Shown here in pieces: positions 1 through 5,906 of a DNA stretch of 8,076 nt. This DNA is from Thermotogae bacterium. GTDB taxonomy: Bacteria > Thermotogota > Thermotogae > B3-G13. The stretch covers positions 1 to 8,076 of the forward strand of contig WFSK01000124.1 in assembly GCA_015486095.1 (NCBI GenBank), read 5' to 3'. The translations under genes and the position numbers were made by a program. Position 1 is the first letter of the stretch; every line of letters starts with the position of its first letter. The notes beneath the pieces are model-generated. The model was given only the letters and a program-made list of their open reading frames with translations. It was not told the origin of the DNA and made no database searches.

Positions 1-548
1 AAAAGAAAGTCTATATACTTCCACATCTTCTTATCGGATATATGCGTAACCGGTGAGGGATCTACAACAGTTGTTAAACCATATCTTTTGGCGAGGTTCA
101 ATGCCGATATAATTCCTTCCAGTGGTATTTCAAACTGGGTCACAAACCATGATGCCTCTTTAAAGTGCTTTTCGTGCCTTAAGACGAATTCTTCGTTGAT
201 CTCTCCGTTTGCCCCAGAATAAACGAGAATAGAACTTTCCCCTTCCTCATTGATCCAGATGGTAGTAGACCCGGTTTTGGAGGAATCATTCCTCACAATA
301 TATGCAGTATTTACTTTACTTTTCTCAAGGGAAGTTATTGCCATATCACCAAGGGTGTCGTTCCCCACTTTGCCAAGCATAATAACGGGAATTCCTAGCT
401 TGGCGAGAGCAATTGCCTGATTTGCTCCCTTACCACCTTGATAGATACCAAAATCTTTGCACATCAACGTTTCACCGGGAAGAGGATACCTCTTGGTAAA
501 CGATACGAAATCTATATTTATGCTTCCCAATACGATTGCTCTTTCCAT
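1..548 (-). CDS. rbsK: Ribokinase-like PfkB sugar kinase, N-terminal part (gene runs off the window)
   Basis: Translating the minus strand from the ATG at 548 gives 182 uninterrupted residues before the window edge; a full ribokinase has about 300. The protein is expected to be a cytoplasmic kinase that phosphorylates ribose or a similar sugar with ATP. Visible PfkB/ribokinase landmarks, in order: GSINID at residues 8-13 (start of the Rossmann-like fold), PGET at 24-27, the sugar-binding GGKGANQA at 38-45, LGKVGND at 58-64, the lid-strand region around 84-115, and DPSP at 163-166 (ribokinases commonly have a Pro-rich match here). The C-terminal ATP/anion-hole motif with the catalytic Asp lies outside the window. 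AGGAAG lies 6 nt before the ATG and supports this start. A promoter and a LacI-type operator sit directly upstream. PfkB members vary in substrate, so ribose is likely but not proven. Confidence 0.88.
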   Translation of the reverse strand, partial: MERAIVLGSINIDFVSFTKRYPLPGETLMCKDFGIYQGGKGANQAIALAKLGIPVIMLGKVGNDTLGDMAITSLEKSKVNTAYIVRNDSSKTGSTTIWINEEGESSILVYSGANGEINEEFVLRHEKHFKEASWFVTQFEIPLEGIISALNLAKRYGLTTVVDPSPVTHISDKKMWKYIDFL

Positions 549-576
549 CCTTTTCTTCCTTAATGAAACCGATTTC

Positions 577-590
577 TGATAGCGTTTTCA
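577..590 (-). promoter_or_regulatory. LacI-family / cre-like operator over the ribokinase transcription start
   Basis: The minus strand reads TGAAAACGCTATCA. This fits the CcpA catabolite-responsive element consensus TGWAANCGNTNWCA at every position and has the central CG typical of LacI/GalR-family operators. It begins at the last base of the -10 box and covers the predicted start of transcription, a position that would block initiation. A local sugar repressor (RbsR-like) or a global CcpA-like regulator could bind; neither regulator gene is in the window. Confidence 0.6.
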
Positions 591-619
591 TAATATCATG
601 ATCTTTTTGAGTTTGTCAA
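590..619 (-). promoter_or_regulatory. Sigma-A promoter of the ribokinase-like gene
   Basis: Read on the minus strand, TTGACA (619-614) is followed after 18 bp by TATTAT (595-590). TGA directly precedes the -10 box, giving an extended -10 (TGn). The predicted transcription start is near 583, leaving a 5' UTR of about 35 nt. The -35 box is a perfect match and the -10 box matches at five of six positions. Confidence 0.75.
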
Positions 620-637
620 GGGGTCGGGCTGTATAAT
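607..637 (+). promoter_or_regulatory. Candidate rightward promoter into the palindromic region
   Basis: A perfect TATAAT lies at 632-637 on the plus strand. The best -35 candidate is TTGAGT at 607-612, with a long 19-bp spacer, so the promoter is uncertain. It overlaps the -35 box of the leftward ribokinase promoter. Transcription would start near 644 and run through the repeats at 676-922, either as a separate RNA or as a long leader of the aldehyde dehydrogenase gene. Confidence 0.35.
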
Positions 638-675
638 AAAAAATTGATGGAACGATTTACTGAGAAAGAAGTGGG

Positions 676-712
676 GTCGAGCAACGTCTTCACTTACACA
701 GCGACGCACACC
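676..712 (+). repeat. Third copy of the arm segment, direct repeat of 869-905
   Basis: Positions 676-712 and 869-905 match at 31 of 37 bases by eye, both beginning GTCGAGCAAC and sharing TCACTTACAC. The segment 744-776 carries a diverged inverted version (GTGCGA, then GTAAGTG, then GAAGACGA). The left copy lies outside the perfect palindrome, so the repeated region is larger than the 24-bp arms define. It could compete with 869-905 for pairing with the middle copy. Confidence 0.65.
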
Positions 713-726
713 ACTAAACTCCATGA

Positions 727-922
727 GGTAGGAGGTATATCTCGATGTGCGAGTGTTGTAAGTGGTTGTGAAGACGAGGGAAGGTATCACATCGGTGAGA
801 AACAGGAAGTTTCGAATGTGACGGCGTGCAGGAAGGACGCTCGTCACAGTCCGACGTGATACCCCTGAGTCGAGCAACATCATCACTTACACTACGATGC
901 ACATCGAGATATACCTCCTACC
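727..922. repeat. 196-bp nested imperfect palindrome with perfect 24-bp outer arms
   Basis: The outer arms 727-750 and 899-922 are exact reverse complements over 24 bp (left arm begins GGTAGGAGG and ends GATGTGC). The similarity continues inward imperfectly: GTAAGTG at 758-764 faces its complement CACTTAC at 884-890. GGTATCACATCGG (783-795) pairs with CCGACGTGATACC (851-863) with one mismatch. A terminal hairpin is formed by GTGACG+GCGT (818-827) against ACGC+CGTCAC (837-847), with a one-base bulge and a 9-nt loop. As RNA this would be a long rod-like hairpin; as DNA it resembles a miniature inverted-repeat element. No convincing protein is encoded: the longest frame through it (TTG at 644 to 859) has no ribosome binding site and no recognisable motif. 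I know no named RNA family that fits. Confidence 0.85.
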
Positions 923-979
923 GTCTTGCTTAGATTTTCATCAACACAATTTGACATATTGACATAGAGCCTTATTTTC

Positions 980-1008
980 TTGACAGATATTTCAAGGATG
1001 TGTTAAAT
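980..1008 (+). promoter_or_regulatory. Promoter of the ALDH7-type gene
   Basis: TTGACA at 980-985 is followed after 17 bp by TTAAAT at 1003-1008. With 18-bp spacing the -10 box would be TAAATT, preceded by TGT as an extended -10. The predicted start is near 1015, giving a leader of about 100 nt. A second TTGACA at 951-956 with TATTTT at 973-978 (16 bp) is a weaker alternative. The near-palindrome ATTACAATTGTGAT at 1007-1020 (six of seven base pairs) lies right after the -10 box and could be an operator. Confidence 0.55.
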
Positions 1009-1103
1009 TACAATTGTGATGCCCAATCTGCAAGGTTAAAGACATCATTCGAGGTTTTTCGCTTACGTTCTTTATTTAACTGTTAAAGATGAATTTCAAG
1101 TGG

Positions 1104-1110
1104 AAAGGAG
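1104..1110 (+). promoter_or_regulatory. Ribosome binding site deciding the ATG at 1118
   Basis: AAAGGAG lies 7 nt before the ATG at 1118. An in-frame GTG at 1100 would add six residues (MERRSN), but the binding site falls inside that extension and no comparable site precedes it. The ATG is preferred. Confidence 0.8.
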
Positions 1111-1117
1111 ATCGAAT

Positions 1118-2659
1118 ATGAGTGGGATCGAGAAAAAGGACCTGTTGATGAAACTTGGGCTCGAGGATGTAAATTCGGGTGTCTTTTACGGGAAGTGGAG
1201 TCCTATAGGCGGTAAGGAGACTATAACCTCTTATTCTCCCATCGATGGAAAACCGATAGGAAAGGTTACTATGGCGACAAGAGAAGATTATGAAAATGTG
1301 ATGAATGCTGCTCAGAATTCTTTTGAACGTTGGAGTAGTGTACCTGCACCAAAGAGGGGGCAGGTGGTGAGAAAGATCGGAGATGAACTGAGAAAGTATA
1401 AGGAAATGCTGGGTAAACTCGTCTCCATAGAAGTGGGCAAAACAGTAGTAGAAGGATGTGGAGAAGTGCAGGAAATGATCGATATCTCCGATTTTGCTGT
1501 AGGACTGTCAAGACAATTATATGGATTGACGATAGCGAGTGAGAGAGAAGCACACAGGTTATACGAGCAATGGCTTCCTCTTGGTCCGATTGGAGTTATA
1601 ACTGCCTTCAACTTCCCTTGCGCCGTGTGGGCATGGAATTCCATGATAGCCGCCACTGTCGGTGATGTCGTTATCTGGAAACCGTCTTCTAAAGCCGTAT
1701 TAACGGCAAGGGCGGTGATCGAGATAGTCAATAAAATTGTTATGGATCTCGGTTATCCCCCAATATTCTTTCTTCTGGTTGGAAGGGGGGATGAAGTAGG
1801 GGAGTGGATATCTTCAGACAGACGACTCCCCTTGATATCGTTTACCGGTTCTGTGCCAACAGGAAGACGTATATCGGAAAATGTTGCTAAGAGACTTGGT
1901 AGAACTATTCTCGAGCTTGGTGGGAACAATGCGGCAATAGTTACAGATAAGGCAGATATGAATATAGCTTTGAAAGGAGTGACTTTCGGTGCTCTGGCCA
2001 CAACAGGTCAGAGATGTACCACTACGCGAAGATTGATCCTTCAGGAAAACGTGTACGACATTTTTGTAAACAGATTGAAAGGGATCTATGCAAAGGCGAA
2101 GATCGGTAATCCATTAGAGGAAGGGGTACTAATAGGGCCATTGATAGATAAACGGGCATATGAGGGATACGAAATCGCTATAGAACAAGCTACAAAACAA
2201 GGGGGAAGAGTTGTATATGGGGGAGAAAGGGTAAGTATCCCTGGTTTAGAAGAGGGATATTATGTAAAGCCTACCCTTATCGAAGCAGATCTTGGAATGG
2301 ATATCCTCAATGTTGAAACCTTCGCTCCTATCTTATATGTGCTTAAATACAGAACTATAGAAGAAGCGATAGAGATCCATAACTCTGTACCACAAGGTTT
2401 GTCTTCGGCGATCTTCACGAAGGATCTACGAGAAATGGAGTATTTCTTATCTCACAAAGGTTCAGATTGCGGGATAGCAAATGTGAATACGAGTACTGCT
2501 GGTGCCGAGATAGGCGGTGCCTTTGGAGGAGAGAAAGAAACGGGTGGAGGAAGGGAAAGTGGAAGCGATGCCTGGAAGTCATATATGCGAAGGCAGACCG
2601 ATACAATAAATTACGGAAACAAACTCCCACTCGCGCAGGGTGTAGAATTCAAGGTTTGA
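1118..2659 (+). CDS. ALDH7-type aldehyde dehydrogenase (antiquitin / alpha-aminoadipate semialdehyde dehydrogenase family)
   Basis: A 513-residue NAD(P)-dependent aldehyde dehydrogenase, expected to be cytoplasmic and to oxidise a semialdehyde to the acid. Positions are counted from the ATG at 1118. The oxyanion Asn lies in ITAFNFP (N165), the cofactor Lys in IWKPSS (K188), the Rossmann-loop motif ISFTGS at 240-245, the general-base Glu in LELGGNN (E266) and the catalytic Cys in GQRCTTTRR (C300). ETFAPILYV follows at 401-409. The C-terminal block at 459-492, with AEIGGAFGGEK and GGGRESGSDAW, is characteristic of ALDH7/antiquitin rather than of betaine-aldehyde or succinate-semialdehyde dehydrogenases. 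E119 (GEVQE) and R299 (beside the Cys) match the pair I recall from human ALDH7A1 as contacting aminoadipate. Alpha-aminoadipate semialdehyde / piperideine-6-carboxylate is therefore the likely substrate, but nothing nearby confirms lysine metabolism. The gene stands alone, with its own promoter and a long leader, and converges on ispG. No clear terminator is visible in the 58-bp gap. Confidence 0.9.
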   Translation: MSGIEKKDLLMKLGLEDVNSGVFYGKWSPIGGKETITSYSPIDGKPIGKVTMATREDYENVMNAAQNSFERWSSVPAPKRGQVVRKIGDELRKYKEMLGKLVSIEVGKTVVEGCGEVQEMIDISDFAVGLSRQLYGLTIASEREAHRLYEQWLPLGPIGVITAFNFPCAVWAWNSMIAATVGDVVIWKPSSKAVLTARAVIEIVNKIVMDLGYPPIFFLLVGRGDEVGEWISSDRRLPLISFTGSVPTGRRISENVAKRLGRTILELGGNNAAIVTDKADMNIALKGVTFGALATTGQRCTTTRRLILQENVYDIFVNRLKGIYAKAKIGNPLEEGVLIGPLIDKRAYEGYEIAIEQATKQGGRVVYGGERVSIPGLEEGYYVKPTLIEADLGMDILNVETFAPILYVLKYRTIEEAIEIHNSVPQGLSSAIFTKDLREMEYFLSHKGSDCGIANVNTSTAGAEIGGAFGGEKETGGGRESGSDAWKSYMRRQTDTINYGNKLPLAQGVEFKV

Positions 2660-2717
2660 AGATGTAATAAGATATTGAAATGTTTCGTCTCTTAGCCTTT
2701 TGCTTGTCAGGTACTTG

Positions 2718-3791
2718 TCATTGCGTGCGAGCCTTGTCAAAGGTGCTTAAGATCGTTTTGACTAGGACATCCACTACTTCATTGTTATCAACGGTTTTCA
2801 AAATTTTACCTTTGCTGAATATAACCGCTTTACCCCTTCCATAGGCAACCCCTATATCAGCCTCTTTTCCTTCCCCTATACCGTTGACAACGCATCCCAT
2901 AACCGCAACACGTAAGTTCATATCTACGGGAGGAAGTTTCTCCTTTAGTTCCGTAATTACTTTACTCAGGTTTACATTCGTCCTGGCACACGTTGGACAA
3001 GAGATGAATCTTATTCCCTTTCTTTGCCTGAGATGTAAAGCATCGAGTATCATCCAACATATATCGAGTTCTTGAAGAGGATCTCCCGTTAAAGAAACCC
3101 TTATCGTATCACCTATACCCTCCGATAGTAAAGTACCTATTCCCACAGAAGAATAAACTACTCCCTCCGTACCAACACCAGATTCTGTTATACCGAGATG
3201 TAAAGGATAATCTGTTTGTCGTGCAAACTCCCTGTTGGCTTCTATGGTTTGTAGGACATCTGAAGATTTTATAGAGAAGATAAGGTCATGAAATCCCTCA
3301 CTCTCGAATAATTCGGCGCTATCGAATGCCTCGGCCAATAAACTCTTATATGTAACATGCCCTTTTTCATCTAGATATTTCTCTTTTATAGACCCTCCAT
3401 TGACCCCTACCCTTATCGCAATTCCTTTGTCTTTGGCGACCTTTATTATTTCCCTTACCTTCCATTCATCTCCTATATTTCCAGGGTTTATCCTCACCTT
3501 ATCTACACCCGCCTTTATGCTTTTGATGGCGAGTCTATAATCGTAATGTATATCTGCAACGAGAGGTATATTCACCCTTTTCCTTATCTCTTTGAGAGGC
3601 TCTATACAGCCCTCGTCGTATACGGCGAGGCGAACGATCTCACAGCCACCCTTCTCCAATTCCTTTATCTGCTTTACCGTGGTACTCACATCTTTGGTAT
3701 CCGTGTTAGTCATAGATTGGACGATCACAGGATATTCGGAACCGATCATGAGTGCACCTACACGAACTTGCCTCGTTTTTCTTCTCTGCAT
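2718..3791 (-). CDS. ispG: 4-hydroxy-3-methylbut-2-enyl diphosphate synthase (IspG/GcpE)
   Basis: 357 residues, the normal length for bacterial IspG without the insert found in plant-type enzymes. It converts methylerythritol cyclodiphosphate to HMBPP, the penultimate step of the MEP isoprenoid pathway, in the cytoplasm, using a [4Fe-4S] cluster and reduced flavodoxin or ferredoxin. The N-terminal TIM barrel shows VIVQSMTNTDT (22-32), VADIHYDYRLA (78-88), KVRINPGNIG (98-107) and LGITESG (199-205). The C-terminal cluster domain has SCPTCART (264-271, ligands C265 and C268) and GCVVNGIGE (299-307, third Cys C300 and the Glu ligand E307). Most homologues read NGPGE where this one has NGIGE. The ATG overlaps the TAA of the upstream protease gene by one base (TAATG), and the ribosome binding site is made by the protease's last Gly codons, so translation is very probably coupled. 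Confidence 0.97.
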   Translation of the reverse strand: MQRRKTRQVRVGALMIGSEYPVIVQSMTNTDTKDVSTTVKQIKELEKGGCEIVRLAVYDEGCIEPLKEIRKRVNIPLVADIHYDYRLAIKSIKAGVDKVRINPGNIGDEWKVREIIKVAKDKGIAIRVGVNGGSIKEKYLDEKGHVTYKSLLAEAFDSAELFESEGFHDLIFSIKSSDVLQTIEANREFARQTDYPLHLGITESGVGTEGVVYSSVGIGTLLSEGIGDTIRVSLTGDPLQELDICWMILDALHLRQRKGIRFISCPTCARTNVNLSKVITELKEKLPPVDMNLRVAVMGCVVNGIGEGKEADIGVAYGRGKAVIFSKGKILKTVDNNEVVDVLVKTILSTFDKARTQ

Positions 3792-5368
3792 TAACCTCCT
3801 CCTCCGAGTCTCAATATATCTCCGTAGGTTACGAAGATGAAAAGCAAGATCAGAAAGATAAAACCTATAAGATGTATGTAATTCTCGATCTCAGGATTAA
3901 GACGCCTTCTCGATACCATCTCCAACAAAACGAAGAAGATCCTACCACCATCAAGAGCAGGAAGAGGCAACAGATTTATTATACCTAAATTCAGAGTTAT
4001 CAATGCGATCAGAGAGACGAAGGTATCTGCTCCACTCTTCATACCTTGATTTATAACCGCTGTAAGTCCTATTGGACCTACAAATTGATTTAGATTCTTA
4101 CCCTTCAACAGGTTAGCTATAGCCTGTATCATCTTAAGTGCGAACCTGTTCGTTCTTGAAATGGCATGGATGATTTCGATCATAGGGGCATAACGTACAT
4201 ATTCTACTCCTTCAGCAAAGTACAGAGAATTCAAAGAGTTTAAGGATTTTCCATCAATATTAACGGTTACTATACTCCTATCTTCGTTTTCGAATACGAA
4301 TTCTATAGGTTTAGTTATAGGGCTGATTTTCTCCACACTTTTGAGAAACATACCGTTAGATACATGAAGTACTACGCCACCCGAGGTGACCAACTGTTGT
4401 TTATTCAGAGAAGTTATTAGATCGATGAAATCAGACCAATTCGCAAATCTATGTCCATTTACCTTCAATATCTTTGCTCCTCTTCGTACCCCCGCTCGAT
4501 AGAATATGGAATCTTTATCGATCCTTTGCACTTTGTTTCTCGCTATTCTTATCATTACCCCAATCATCACACGCTTTGGAGAATAAACGGCATTCTTCAC
4601 CACACCCTTTGTAATTCCAGATATATCATCTTTTTTCCAGGTGAGTGTGATCTCTTCATTTCTGAATTTCGTAATGGCGGAGTATATATCTTTTAGTGAG
4701 AAGACGTTTACACCGCCTACAGAAACGATCCTGGCATTGGTAGGTGGTGGAGAAATATCCTTGTCCAGGATCACTTCTAAGGAAGAGGGTTGAATGTATG
4801 GATGTAGATTTACCATCAATCTCTTCTTTTGGCGTATTATTCCTATATGCATCTCTTCATTGGAATATTTATTCACGAGATCGCTAATATCGTATGCATC
4901 GAAGACCTGATTGCCATTTATAGTTTCTATCAAATCCCCACAACGAATGCCAGCGATATAAGCAGGTCTTAACGGAAGCACACCATCTATTCCAACCCTT
5001 GGTGTCCCGAAGGATAGAGTCAAGATCACGAAAACCAGATAAGCGAACAATATGTTTGCAAGGGGACCAGCAACGAATATCAGAAATCTTTGCCATGCAG
5101 GCTTGGAATATAACAATCTATTCGTTGGTATCTCCTGATTCTCTCTAACTCCCTCCTCGATTTCTCCTGCCAATTTCACGTATCCACCAAGAGGTATGGG
5201 AGCAATAACGTATTCCGTTTCTTTCCTTTTATACCTGAGGATCGGGGGACCAAAGCCGATGGAAAATCTAATGACATAGACGTTAAATATCTTGGCGAGT
5301 ACGAAGTGCCCAAATTCGTGCATGGCTACAACACTCATTATAATGGCTAACAATACGATTACACTCAA
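3791..5368 (-). CDS. rseP: RseP-type site-2 intramembrane zinc metalloprotease with expanded PDZ region
   Basis: Membrane protease of the M50 / RseP-RasP class, which cuts transmembrane segments of anti-sigma factors, signal-peptide remnants or other single-pass proteins. From the TTG at 5368 it has 525 residues: helix 1 ends in the zinc motif HEFGH (17-21), PLGGYVKLAGE (59-69) is the membrane-reentrant loop, AGPLANILFAYLVFVIL (100-116) is helix 2, a PDZ domain spans about 124-190, a second PDZ-like segment about 210-248 and a third about 278-325. VGPIGLTA follows at 430-437, and LPALDGGR (469-476) carries the third zinc ligand, Asp473. A last helix lies near 498-515. E. coli RseP has about 450 residues, so the region between the metal motifs is enlarged. 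An upstream GTG at 5419 would give 542 residues, but a TATAAT box lies over it; the TTG start also puts HEFGH at the usual distance from the N-terminus. The gene is transcribed with ispG and divergently from flgB. Confidence 0.93.
   Translation of the reverse strand: MSVIVLLAIIMSVVAMHEFGHFVLAKIFNVYVIRFSIGFGPPILRYKRKETEYVIAPIPLGGYVKLAGEIEEGVRENQEIPTNRLLYSKPAWQRFLIFVAGPLANILFAYLVFVILTLSFGTPRVGIDGVLPLRPAYIAGIRCGDLIETINGNQVFDAYDISDLVNKYSNEEMHIGIIRQKKRLMVNLHPYIQPSSLEVILDKDISPPPTNARIVSVGGVNVFSLKDIYSAITKFRNEEITLTWKKDDISGITKGVVKNAVYSPKRVMIGVMIRIARNKVQRIDKDSIFYRAGVRRGAKILKVNGHRFANWSDFIDLITSLNKQQLVTSGGVVLHVSNGMFLKSVEKISPITKPIEFVFENEDRSIVTVNIDGKSLNSLNSLYFAEGVEYVRYAPMIEIIHAISRTNRFALKMIQAIANLLKGKNLNQFVGPIGLTAVINQGMKSGADTFVSLIALITLNLGIINLLPLPALDGGRIFFVLLEMVSRRRLNPEIENYIHLIGFIFLILLFIFVTYGDILRLGGGG
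3795..3805 (-). promoter_or_regulatory. ispG ribosome binding site inside the protease's poly-Gly C-terminus
   Basis: The minus strand reads GGAGGAGGAGG, the in-frame Gly codons (four with the T at 3794) that end the protease. It offers GGAGG in three registers; the middle one leaves 6 nt to the ispG ATG at 3791. Stop and start share one base. This is a clear case of coding sequence doubling as an initiation signal. Confidence 0.85.
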
Positions 5369-5410
5369 CGATACATGCCCACCTTTTTCGTTCGAATCAC
5401 ACGCATAGAC

Positions 5411-5440
5411 ATTATACACGATTGCCCCGTGAAGTGAAAA
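5411..5440 (-). promoter_or_regulatory. Promoter of rseP-ispG, overlapping the upstream GTG candidate start
   Basis: On the minus strand TTTTCA (5440-5435) is followed after 18 bp by a perfect TATAAT (5416-5411). Transcription would begin near 5404, downstream of the GTG at 5419. That rules the GTG out as a start from this promoter and leaves a leader of about 36 nt before the TTG at 5368. Confidence 0.55.
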
Positions 5441-5449
5441 GGATAAGAT
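5422..5449 (+). promoter_or_regulatory. Weak candidate promoter for the flgB operon
   Basis: TTGCCC (5422-5427) and TAAGAT (5444-5449) are spaced 16 bp apart, each matching the sigma-A consensus at four of six positions. I see no match to the flagellar sigma-28 pattern (TAAA, then GCCGATAA). TATTAT at 5463-5468 is too close to the ribosome binding site to be useful. The true promoter is uncertain. Confidence 0.25.
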
Positions 5450-5485
5450 GTGTTTAGGGTAGTATTATAGGAAGGAGGTGAAAAG

Positions 5486-5893
5486 ATGAAAGGTTTATTC
5501 GGTCCAGATGTGAGCATTCTATCAAAAGAGATGGATGTTTGCCTTTTAAGGCAACAAATCTATGCTCATAACATTGCAAATGTGGATACACCACACTACA
5601 AGCGAAAATTCGTATCGTTTGAAGAAGACCTGAGGCAAGCACTTGAGGGAGAGGATATCCCAATGAAGTGTACAGACCCACGTCATATTCAGGGTACCTA
5701 TGCCTCCATTGAAAACATACAACCTCGCGTAGTCGAGCAAGATGAGACAACATTGAGAAATGATGGGAATAACGTTGATATAGACTACGAGATGGTACAA
5801 GCCGAGAAGAATTCTTTACGCTACCAAGCGATGGCAACCTTCCTGTCGAAAACCTTCGGAAGATATAATATCGTAGTTCGCAATATAACATAA
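5486..5893 (+). CDS. flgB: Flagellar proximal rod protein FlgB
   Basis: 135 residues, normal for FlgB. It is exported by the flagellar type III system and forms part of the proximal rod above the MS ring, in contact with FliE and FlgC. The N-terminal flagellar rod motif HNIANVDTPHYKR is at 28-40, where many homologues have TPGYKR. The central DGNNVDIDYEM (93-103) is the classic FlgB block preceding the C-terminal amphipathic helix (about 104-125) used in rod assembly. A strong ribosome binding site, GGAGG at 5474-5478, lies 7 nt before the ATG. It is the first gene of flgB-flgC-fliE, divergent from rseP, with a 13-nt gap to flgC. Confidence 0.96.
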   Translation: MKGLFGPDVSILSKEMDVCLLRQQIYAHNIANVDTPHYKRKFVSFEEDLRQALEGEDIPMKCTDPRHIQGTYASIENIQPRVVEQDETTLRNDGNNVDIDYEMVQAEKNSLRYQAMATFLSKTFGRYNIVVRNIT

Positions 5894-5906
5894 AGGAGAA
5901 GATATC

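Noticed and set aside
644..859. 71-codon plus-strand frame through the palindromic region
   Set aside because: It starts at TTG (ATG at 647) with no ribosome binding site, has no recognisable motif, and its sequence is explained by the inverted repeats.
596..902. Minus-strand frames of 96 and 62 codons in the same region
   Set aside because: They overlap promoters and mirror the repeat structure; composition is not protein-like and no start signal is seen.
676..905. Possible CRISPR array
   Set aside because: Only three diverged copies, alternating in orientation and unevenly spaced; no regular spacers and no cas genes in the window.
2660..2717. Terminator between the convergent ALDH7 and ispG genes
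   Set aside because: No stem longer than about 3 bp with a T tract was found; the CTTGTCA repeats at 2703, 2714 and 2733 are short and probably fortuitous.
5369..5419. N-terminal extension of the protease from GTG 5419
   Set aside because: A TATAAT box covers this codon, the preceding Shine-Dalgarno is weak, and the extra 17 residues push HEFGH unusually far from the N-terminus. It cannot be fully excluded.
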